This document shows, one piece after another, positions 1 to 4,917 of a stretch of DNA of 6,082 nucleotides. Positions within the stretch are counted from its first letter, which is position 1, and each line of letters starts with the position of its first letter. Both the position numbers and the translations under genes were made by a program. This DNA comes from JBMNOU01 sp050943215. Its GTDB lineage: Bacteria; Bacillota; Clostridia; Christensenellales; SZUA-584. Location of the stretch: positions 1 through 6,082 of the forward strand of contig JBMNOU010000093.1 in NCBI GenBank assembly GCA_050943215.1, read 5' to 3'. A model generated the notes under the pieces. The model made no database searches. It was given only the letters and a program-made list of their open reading frames with translations, and was not told the DNA's origin.

Positions 1-18
1 TCACTTAAAATATAGTAA

Positions 19-24
19 TATTAT
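19..24 (+). promoter_or_regulatory. possible -10 box for the riboswitch-ribU transcript
   Basis: The first 40 bases are very AT-rich. TATTAT at 19-24 resembles a -10 box and would start transcription near position 31, just ahead of the aptamer at 43. The matching -35 box would lie at or beyond the left edge of the window, so it cannot be checked. TATAGT at 34-39 is a poorer candidate because it would start transcription inside the first aptamer helix. Confidence 0.3.
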
Positions 25-42
25 ATCAAAATTTATAGTATG

Positions 43-147
43 TCTTCGGGGTAGGGTGCAATTCCCTTACCGGCGGTGATAGTCCGCGAGCATTTTGCAG
101 ATACGGTGAAATTCCGTAACCGACAGTATAGTCTGGATGAGAGAAGG
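43..147 (+). promoter_or_regulatory. FMN riboswitch (RFN element) aptamer
   Basis: The conserved core of the RFN element can be read along its full length. The closing helix P1 pairs CTTC (44-47) with GAAG (143-146). It is followed by the CGGGG core (47-51), and P2 has the GGGTGCAATTCCC signature at about 54-66. P3 is GCGG/CCGC with the TGATAGT loop, followed by GCGAG. A short variable P4 comes next, and P5 is ACGG/CCGT around TGAAATT. The 3' core ACCGACAGTATAGTCTGGAT, containing P6, closes the aptamer. By family knowledge it binds FMN and represses flavin synthesis or uptake genes. The next gene is the riboflavin transporter ribU, which is the expected target. A terminator 28 nt downstream indicates control by transcription attenuation. 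Identification is essentially certain; the switching pairing is inferred. Confidence 0.97.
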
Positions 148-174
148 AACGCAAAAATGATTATTGCGCATTTT

Positions 175-205
175 GCTCTGAAGTATACTTCGGGGCTTTT
201 ATTTT
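175..205 (+). terminator. riboswitch expression-platform terminator
   Basis: GCTCTGAAG (175-183) pairs with CTTCGGGGC (188-196) around a TATA loop, giving a 9-bp stem with two G-U pairs. It is followed by TTTTATTTT (197-205). This is a standard intrinsic terminator between the FMN aptamer and the ribU Shine-Dalgarno site. FMN binding would be expected to favour it and cut off ribU transcription. Its 3' arm CTTCGGGG (188-195) is an exact copy of the 5' side of the aptamer's P1/core (44-51). The upstream copy could therefore compete for the terminator's 5' arm. Confidence 0.88.
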
Positions 206-228
206 GCTCCGAGGAAAGGAAGGCCACA

Positions 229-801
229 ATGAAACATAATAACCCCACAAGAATGCTTACCACGCTATCGGTTCTTACGGCGTTCTCGATTGTATTGATG
301 CTGCTCATACATTTTCCGATATTCCCGGCAGCTCCTTATCTTGAATATGAACCGATGGATGTTCCTATTTTAATCGCGGGATTCGTATATGGTCCTCTGG
401 CAGGTATTGCTGTTACAATAGTCTCAAGCCTTATACAAGGATTAACTGTTTCGGCCGCGGTAGGGGGATGGGTCGGCATATTGATGCATTTTATTGCATC
501 CGGTACGCTTGTTATTGTCGCTTCATTTATTTACAGAAAAAATCATAGCTTAAAGGGCGCAATTATCGGACTTATCGCTGGTACGATTGCCATGGCGGCT
601 ATTATGATCCCGGCGAATCTGATATTCACTCCGGTATTTAACGGTATCCCTGTTGATGCAGTCAAGGCGCTGCTTTTGCCGATCATCATTCCGTTTAACC
701 TTGTCAAAGCGGGAATTAATGCTGTTGTAACCTTCATTATTTATAAACCATTAAGAAGGTTCGTGATAAAAAACGTTTCGAAAAAAACGGTAACTTCATA
801 A
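229..801 (+). CDS. ribU: RibU, riboflavin ECF transporter S component
   Basis: RibU is the membrane substrate-binding subunit of an energy-coupling-factor transporter. It captures riboflavin and relies on the shared EcfA/EcfA'/EcfT module, which is not in this window. The 190-residue product has the usual family length and about six hydrophobic segments (roughly 9-29, 45-65, 67-79, 81-102, 109-130 and 150-174). The RibU signature FPxxPYLEYEPMDVP falls at about residues 32-46, followed by GFVYGPLAG at 51-59. Near the C-terminus are IPANLIFTP and the NLVKAGINA stretch that typify this S component. The ATG at 229 is chosen because the purine-rich AAGGAAGG (216-223) sits 5 nt upstream and because the start lies beyond the riboswitch terminator. 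The reading frame is open upstream to 76, but that part is riboswitch RNA. Control is by the FMN riboswitch. No clear terminator follows the gene. Confidence 0.95.
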   Translation: MKHNNPTRMLTTLSVLTAFSIVLMLLIHFPIFPAAPYLEYEPMDVPILIAGFVYGPLAGIAVTIVSSLIQGLTVSAAVGGWVGILMHFIASGTLVIVASFIYRKNHSLKGAIIGLIAGTIAMAAIMIPANLIFTPVFNGIPVDAVKALLLPIIIPFNLVKAGINAVVTFIIYKPLRRFVIKNVSKKTVTS

Positions 802-825
802 TTATAGTTTTTATTTATGGCGGCG

Positions 826-863
826 TTGATTTACAGACCATTATCGGGTATACTTCATATAAT
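826..863 (+). promoter_or_regulatory. putative promoter(s) of the tsaE-tsaB-rimI operon
   Basis: TTGATT (826-831) and TATACT (849-854) are separated by 17 bp, a good sigma-A arrangement that would start transcription near 861. A second, perfect -10 box TATAAT lies at 858-863. Its best -35 partner, CAGACC at 834-839, is poor, with an 18-bp spacer. Either would give a very short leader ending at the Shine-Dalgarno site at 877-881. This is a sequence match only, but the position between ribU and tsaE is right. Confidence 0.6.
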
Positions 864-876
864 ATATTGCAGTGAC

Positions 877-881
877 GGGAG
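877..881 (+). promoter_or_regulatory. ribosome binding site that fixes the tsaE start
   Basis: GGGAG lies 5 nt before the GTG at 887. The alternative in-frame GTG at 872 has no purine-rich element upstream and would lie almost at the 5' end of the transcript. This site therefore favours the shorter protein. Confidence 0.7.
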
Positions 882-886
882 TTATT

Positions 887-1315
887 GTGAAAAATAGATA
901 CGTTTCACGCAACGCCGCCGAGACGTTTGCACTCGGTAAAAAAATGGGAGAATCGCTCAAAGACGGTGATATCATAGCATTGCACGGCAGTCTAGGTGCA
1001 GGCAAGACGGTACTTGCAAAAGGGATTGCCTGCGGACTAGGGATAGAGGAACAAATTGTAAGTCCTACGTATACGCTTCTCAAAGAGTATTGCGGCGGGC
1101 GGCTCGCACTGTATCATTTCGATTTATACCGGATTGAGGAGGAAGAGGAGCTTTGGCATATAGGTTTCTACGATTATCTGGGTGCTGACGGCGTCTGTAT
1201 TATAGAATGGGCTGAAAAAGCAAGCGACCTGCCCTGCTGCGTCTGTGTCTCCTTCGAAGGGTCAGGATCGGATCTGCGAATCATCAACATACAGGGGATG
1301 GAAGGATCGGCATGA
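887..1315 (+). CDS. tsaE: TsaE, tRNA t6A37 biosynthesis ATPase
   Basis: TsaE (YjeE/YdiB family) is the small P-loop ATPase that works with TsaB and TsaD in making threonylcarbamoyladenosine at position 37 of ANN-decoding tRNAs. Taking GTG at 887, the product is 142 residues, typical for the family. Visible motifs are the Walker A loop GSLGAGKT (34-41), the family switch SPTYTL (59-64), HFDLYR (77-82) with its acidic metal-site residue, an acidic helix followed by LWHIGFYDYL, and IEWAEK (106-111). The start at 887 has a Shine-Dalgarno site at 877-881; the 872 GTG would add five residues without ribosome-site support. The stop overlaps the tsaB start in an ATGA arrangement, so the two are probably translationally coupled. 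A cysteine-rich PCCVC near residues 116-120 is unusual but not diagnostic. Confidence 0.95.
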   Translation: MKNRYVSRNAAETFALGKKMGESLKDGDIIALHGSLGAGKTVLAKGIACGLGIEEQIVSPTYTLLKEYCGGRLALYHFDLYRIEEEEELWHIGFYDYLGADGVCIIEWAEKASDLPCCVCVSFEGSGSDLRIINIQGMEGSA

Positions 1316-2001
1316 AGATTCTAGCTATTGACACATCGGGCAACGTTTGTTCCGTTGCGGTCTTAAAAAACGACAGAGTGATTTGCGAAATTTATGTAGA
1401 CAATAAAAAAACGCACTCTGAGATGCTTGGGCCCATGATTGACGATTGCCTTATGGCCGCTCAGATTGAAATTATAGATATAGATTTATTTTGTTGTGCG
1501 ATCGGTCCCGGTTCTTTTACCGGTTTGCGAATCGGTGCCAGCATGATCAAGGCGTTTTCCCATGCGTCAAAAAAACCCGCATTGGGCGTTAATACCCTTG
1601 ATGCACTAGCTTATAACGCTAGTGGCGGGGATCAAACGGTATGCCCGGTTATTGACGCGCGGCGGGGCGATGTCTATACGGCAACGTATCGGGATGGCGA
1701 GCGGATTTCGGGGTATCGGGCAATGCCGCTGGATACTGTTCTCAGCGAGCTCAAAGATATAAAGACCGTGTTTTTAGGCGACGCGGCTGTCAATTATCGC
1801 AGTAAAATACTCAGCGCATCAGATTCGTTTCGAATCGCACACAGCGGCATTGTGCTTCAGCGTGCAAGTTCTGTAGGACTGACCGGCTATGAATTGTTTA
1901 ATAAGGGACTTTGGCAAGATGTGTATGAACTAGAGCCGTTTTACCTGAGGGAAACGCAGGCTGAGCGGATTTACAACTCAAGGTGTCAAATTGGACATTA
2001 A
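1312..2001 (+). CDS. tsaB: TsaB, tRNA t6A37 biosynthesis scaffold protein
   Basis: TsaB (YeaZ/YdiC) is an inactive paralogue of TsaD with the ASKHA fold. It dimerises with TsaD to form the core of the t6A-synthesising complex. The 229-residue product is of normal length. Motifs include KILAIDTS at 2-9, THSE at 34-37, the strongly conserved GPGSFTGLRIG at 65-75, IDARRGDVY at 114-122, and the C-terminal YLRETQAE at 211-218. The ATG overlaps the tsaE stop codon and is preceded by GGAAGG at 1300-1305. The 3' end overlaps rimI by 11 nt. The order tsaE-tsaB-rimI is a classic Firmicutes arrangement. The TsaD partner must be encoded elsewhere. Confidence 0.95.
   Translation: MKILAIDTSGNVCSVAVLKNDRVICEIYVDNKKTHSEMLGPMIDDCLMAAQIEIIDIDLFCCAIGPGSFTGLRIGASMIKAFSHASKKPALGVNTLDALAYNASGGDQTVCPVIDARRGDVYTATYRDGERISGYRAMPLDTVLSELKDIKTVFLGDAAVNYRSKILSASDSFRIAHSGIVLQRASSVGLTGYELFNKGLWQDVYELEPFYLRETQAERIYNSRCQIGH
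1980..1985 (+). promoter_or_regulatory. ribosome binding site supporting the rimI TTG start
   Basis: AAGGTG lies within the tsaB 3' end, 5 nt before the TTG at 1991. It supports the rare TTG start codon. The next in-frame Met is residue 30, which would remove the first strand and helix of the GNAT fold. Confidence 0.65.
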
Positions 2002-2440
2002 ATACAGAAAAGCGATAAAGGAAGATATCCTTGACATATTTTATGTTGAAACACGCTGTTTCATCTCACCTTGGTCGATGGAATCCATACATTTTGATAT
2101 ATGTCAAAACGATTACTCACTGTATGTCGTTGCGGAAACGGGCAATCGTCTGATAGGCTTTTGCGGTATGCATATTGTTTTTGATGAAGGCCATATCATG
2201 AACATCGCAGTACTGGAAGAATATAGGGGAGCGGGCGTCGGCATGGAGCTTTTAAAGAAGTTATTTGAATTAGCGCCGGCTCATATAGATAAATATACCC
2301 TTGAGGTGAGAGTTTCGAATGCGCCTGCCATCCGGCTTTATACCCGTCTTGGGTTTACGGCGCTTGGAATAAGACCCAAATATTATGCGGACACGGGCGA
2401 AGATGCGCTGATAATGTGGCTTGATAAAAACATACCTTGA
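1991..2440 (+). CDS. rimI: RimI-type ribosomal protein N-acetyltransferase
   Basis: This is a GNAT-family acetyltransferase of the RimI type. RimI acetylates the N-terminal residue of ribosomal protein S18 using acetyl-CoA; some homologues act more broadly on protein N-termini. The 149-residue product covers one complete GNAT domain. MNIAVLEEYRGAGVG (70-84) contains the acetyl-CoA pyrophosphate-binding RGAGVG loop. LEVRVSN (104-110) and AIRLYTRLGF (113-122) form the motif-B region, and RPKYY (128-132) followed by EDALIMWL (137-144) is the usual RimI ending. Translation begins at TTG, overlapping the tsaB end by 11 nt, which suggests coupling. Its place after tsaE-tsaB strengthens the RimI call over a generic GNAT. 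The actual target protein cannot be read from sequence. Confidence 0.9.
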   Translation: MDIKYRKAIKEDILDIFYVETRCFISPWSMESIHFDICQNDYSLYVVAETGNRLIGFCGMHIVFDEGHIMNIAVLEEYRGAGVGMELLKKLFELAPAHIDKYTLEVRVSNAPAIRLYTRLGFTALGIRPKYYADTGEDALIMWLDKNIP

Positions 2441-2458
2441 TACTTTCTATGTTTATCA
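2422..2458 (+). repeat. imperfect AT-rich inverted repeat at the rimI 3' end
   Basis: TGATAAA and CATA (2422-2434, interrupted by two unpaired A residues) can pair with TATG and TTTATCA (2448-2458). The result is an 11-bp AT-rich stem with a 13-nt loop containing the rimI stop codon. No U-tract follows, so it is not a convincing intrinsic terminator. The loop also carries the -35 box of the downstream promoter. Confidence 0.4.
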
Positions 2459-2466
2459 TGTATAAT
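2437..2466 (+). promoter_or_regulatory. near-consensus sigma-A promoter for the hydrolase/Mur ligase/Ddl unit
   Basis: TTGATA (2437-2442, 5 of 6 to consensus) and TATAAT (2461-2466, perfect) are separated by 18 bp. The -35 box overlaps the rimI stop codon. Transcription would start near 2473-2475, leaving a leader of about 24 nt before the ATG at 2498. This is the strongest promoter match in the window and suggests that the last three genes form their own transcription unit. Confidence 0.75.
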
Positions 2467-2491
2467 CAATTCTGAAAATCATATGAATTGA
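2466..2491 (+). promoter_or_regulatory. perfect 7-bp inverted repeat over the start site, possible operator
   Basis: TCAATTC (2466-2472) is the exact reverse complement of GAATTGA (2485-2491), with 12 bp between them. The repeat begins at the last base of the -10 box and spans the expected transcription start and the weak ribosome site. An inner palindrome TCATATGA occupies 2479-2486. The layout is that of a repressor operator. Because the left arm lies mostly upstream of the predicted start, an RNA hairpin is less likely. No regulator is identified. Confidence 0.4.
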
Positions 2492-2497
2492 GTAGAT

Positions 2498-3268
2498 ATG
2501 AATATCGACATTAATAATATCACAGTTAACTATGAACAGCAGGGCAAAGGCACAGATGTCTTATTGCTGCATGGTTGGGGTGCAAGCATTCAGACAATGC
2601 GTCCGATCATGGATGCGTTAAAAGACGGATATCGCGTCACTGCGGTCGATTTTCCCGGATTTGGCGGTAGCGATTCACCGCCCGATACTTTTGGTGTGCA
2701 GGAATATTCAGATATTATATATGCGTTTTTGAATCGGCTTGGTATTCACAAAACGCATATTATCTGCCATTCATTCGGTGGGCGTGTGACGATCATTTTG
2801 GCGTCCGATCACCCCGAACTAGTGGACAAGATCATATTCACAGATGCCGCCGGACTGATCAAAAAAAGGACTCTTCAGTATTATTATAGGGTTTATTCAT
2901 ATAAAGCAGCGAAGCGTATCTTCAGGGGCCGGTTAATAAAGGGATTGCTGCGTTTAGTGGGCATTGATATTGAAAAACGCATCAGTAATGCGGGGTCAGC
3001 AGACTATAAAGCGTTACCCGAAAATATGAAAAAAATATTCGTTAGAGTGGTTAACCAGGATCTAAAGAACTGCTTGCGGCACATAAAAAGCCCGTCGTTG
3101 CTGATTTGGGGCGAAAATGATATGGAAACGCCGGTCTATTTTGGTGAAATCATGGAAAAAGAGATTCCTGATGCCGGCCTAGTGGTTTTGAAAGGCGCCG
3201 GCCATTATGCCTTCCTCGACTGCTTTGCACAATATATCAATATCGTCAGAACTTTTTTCGGAGGATAG
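2498..3268 (+). CDS. alpha/beta-fold hydrolase
   Basis: This 256-residue protein is a single-domain alpha/beta hydrolase, a size typical of the family. The oxyanion-hole segment LLLHGWG lies at 22-28 and DFPGFGGSD at 51-59. The nucleophile elbow CHSFGG at 90-95 has Ser92 as nucleophile and Cys90 where Gly is usual. The acid is probably Asp208 in WGENDMETP and the base His236 in GAGHYAFLD. A basic, Tyr-rich stretch (about 122-151, KKRTLQYYYRVYSYKAAKR onward) forms the cap region. There is no signal peptide, so it is likely cytoplasmic. The substrate is unknown; esterase, thioesterase or amidase activity is possible. The start has only a weak ribosome site (GAG at 2490-2492), but the nearby ATG at 2483 is followed by a stop one codon later. 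The gene ends 3 nt before the Mur ligase gene, implying co-expression with cell-wall-type ligases. Confidence 0.88.
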   Translation: MNIDINNITVNYEQQGKGTDVLLLHGWGASIQTMRPIMDALKDGYRVTAVDFPGFGGSDSPPDTFGVQEYSDIIYAFLNRLGIHKTHIICHSFGGRVTIILASDHPELVDKIIFTDAAGLIKKRTLQYYYRVYSYKAAKRIFRGRLIKGLLRLVGIDIEKRISNAGSADYKALPENMKKIFVRVVNQDLKNCLRHIKSPSLLIWGENDMETPVYFGEIMEKEIPDAGLVVLKGAGHYAFLDCFAQYINIVRTFFGG

Positions 3269-3271
3269 CGG

Positions 3272-4903
3272 ATGTCGGTTATAATATATATCCTAATAGC
3301 ATTGTATATACTGGTAGCCGCAGGGATGATACTATGCTCAAAAAATCTGGTGCACATACTCCAGCTTGAAGGATATAAAAATAAAAACTATTTCAAATGG
3401 TTGAAAAAAAACTTTCTTAAAGTATATACGTTGCCTATTATTGTTGCATTTTTGTTTATTCTCGCAAAGTTCATATTAAACCTGATTTTTGCAGGCAGCG
3501 CAGGATGGCTTGGTGGGATAAGCGTGGTGATAATTGCCATTTATGGCATGCTGATACTCGTTTATAATAAAAAGTCAAGTATCAATCATGCGAAGAAGCC
3601 CCTTATATACACAGGACGGGTCAAGAGGCTTTTTGTTTTTATATCCGCCTTTTATCTGGCGCTTACCGCAGGTTTGTTTTTACTCGATGGCATTGTGCTT
3701 AAATATACGGCATTTGCCGGTATTCTTATTTTTACCGAGTTGATATTTATCGGTGCCGGGGTTTTAGTTGCGAACATCATTGTTATGCCTATAGAATCGA
3801 TGGTCAAAAAATGGTATTTTAATGACGCAAAAAAAAAGCTCGCCATAAGGAACGATCTTATCAAAATCGGTATTACGGGGAGCTACGGCAAAACAAGCTG
3901 CAAGTATATTCTTGGTACAATATTATCCGAAAAATACAATGTACTCGTGCCGCCTTCAAGCTATAACACGCCTATGGGGTTGACCCGTGTCATACGCGAA
4001 CAGATGCAGGCAGCCCATGAAGTCTTTATCGCAGAAATGGGAGCGAGGCATAAAGGAGATATCAAAGAACTCTGTGAACTTGTCTATCCGACCTATGGAG
4101 TGATTACTTCAGTTGGTCCCCAGCACCTTGAAACGTTTAAAAACATTGAAAATATCGCTCAGACAAAATTTGAACTGATTGAGAGCCTGCCCGAGAACGG
4201 CTGTGCTTTTTTTGCTGCGGATAACGAAATTTGTAGGTCGCTTTACAACCGGACAAAAATAGAGAAACAGCTATTTGGAACCGATTATGACGGCAAAGTT
4301 GATATGCGCGCACGGAATATCACAACCGGTCCGTTTGGTAGCCGGTTTGACCTCGTACTCGACGAAGAAACAATATCATGCGAAACGAAACTGCTCGGCA
4401 GGCATAACATTGCCAATATAACTGGCTGCGCGGCCGTAGCCAAAAAGCTGGGGCTTACGGCAAAGCAGATTCGTTTGGGGATTAGAAAGATTGAGCCAGT
4501 TGAGCATAGGCTACAGATAATGCCAAGGGCAGGAAGCGTTACAGTTATAGATGATGCGTTTAATTCAAACCCATCGGGCGTTAAAGCGGCTATGGAAGTG
4601 CTCTTGGGTTTTGAGGGCAGAAAGATTGTCGTCACGCCCGGCATGGTCGAATTAGGAGAGCAGGAAGAAAAAGAGAATTATGAATTCGGTAGGATCATGG
4701 CAGTTGTTGCGGATGTAGTATATCTGATCGGACCGAGGCATACAAAACCGGTTTATGACGGACTCGTACAAAACGGGTTTGATCCAAAGAACATAACTAT
4801 CACCAAAACGCTGGATGAAGCCACCAAATCGCTCTGGGCCAAAGTTAGATTGGGTGACGTCATTCTATTTGAAAACGATTTGCCGGACAACTACAATGAA
4901 TAG
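3272..4903 (+). CDS. membrane-anchored MurF-like Mur ligase
   Basis: The 543-residue protein joins an N-terminal membrane region to a Mur ligase. Five hydrophobic segments (about 4-22, 52-74, 79-99, 119-138 and 146-173) with basic loops at 23-50 and 99-119 predict an outside N-terminus and a cytoplasmic ligase. The ATPase domain has the P-loop GITGSYGKTS (200-209), SYNTPMG (230-236), EMGARHKGDI (255-264), VGPQHLETF (281-289) and Lys299, at the position of the carbamylated lysine. The C-terminal part has LLGRHNIAN (374-382), EHR (411-413), DDAFNSNPSG (427-436) and TPGMVELGE (455-463). The central and C-terminal domains are closest to MurF, which adds D-Ala-D-Ala to UDP-MurNAc-tripeptide. MurF's own N-terminal UDP-MurNAc-peptide domain is absent, so the acceptor may differ, perhaps lipid-linked. 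GGAGG at 3260-3264 lies 7 nt before the ATG. The ddl-like gene follows after 14 nt. Confidence 0.87.
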   Translation: MSVIIYILIALYILVAAGMILCSKNLVHILQLEGYKNKNYFKWLKKNFLKVYTLPIIVAFLFILAKFILNLIFAGSAGWLGGISVVIIAIYGMLILVYNKKSSINHAKKPLIYTGRVKRLFVFISAFYLALTAGLFLLDGIVLKYTAFAGILIFTELIFIGAGVLVANIIVMPIESMVKKWYFNDAKKKLAIRNDLIKIGITGSYGKTSCKYILGTILSEKYNVLVPPSSYNTPMGLTRVIREQMQAAHEVFIAEMGARHKGDIKELCELVYPTYGVITSVGPQHLETFKNIENIAQTKFELIESLPENGCAFFAADNEICRSLYNRTKIEKQLFGTDYDGKVDMRARNITTGPFGSRFDLVLDEETISCETKLLGRHNIANITGCAAVAKKLGLTAKQIRLGIRKIEPVEHRLQIMPRAGSVTVIDDAFNSNPSGVKAAMEVLLGFEGRKIVVTPGMVELGEQEEKENYEFGRIMAVVADVVYLIGPRHTKPVYDGLVQNGFDPKNITITKTLDEATKSLWAKVRLGDVILFENDLPDNYNE

Positions 4904-4917
4904 AAAGGTCGGTTATT

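Noticed and set aside
76..228. Extension of the ribU reading frame upstream to an ATG at 76.
   Set aside because: This part is the FMN aptamer and terminator. A strong ribosome site at 216-223 marks the ATG at 229, and the protein from there matches RibU in length.
33..308. 91-codon open frame on the minus strand over the riboswitch and the ribU start.
   Set aside because: It is antisense to a structured RNA and a well-supported gene, and its product resembles nothing I recognise.
774..815. Possible terminator after ribU (CGTTT/AAACG, or AACT/AGTT before a T-rich run).
   Set aside because: The stems are only 4-5 bp and AT-rich, and the first lies inside the coding region. Neither is convincing.
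872..886. GTG at 872 as the tsaE start.
   Set aside because: It has no ribosome site and lies at the predicted transcript start. GTG at 887 has GGGAG 5 nt upstream.
3272..4903. Calling the Mur ligase MurT, PgsB/CapB or cyanophycin synthetase.
   Set aside because: The C-terminal motifs (DDAFNSNPSG, PGMVELGE) are closest to MurF. There is no MurT zinc-ribbon cysteine set and no fused ATP-grasp domain. They remain only as analogies.
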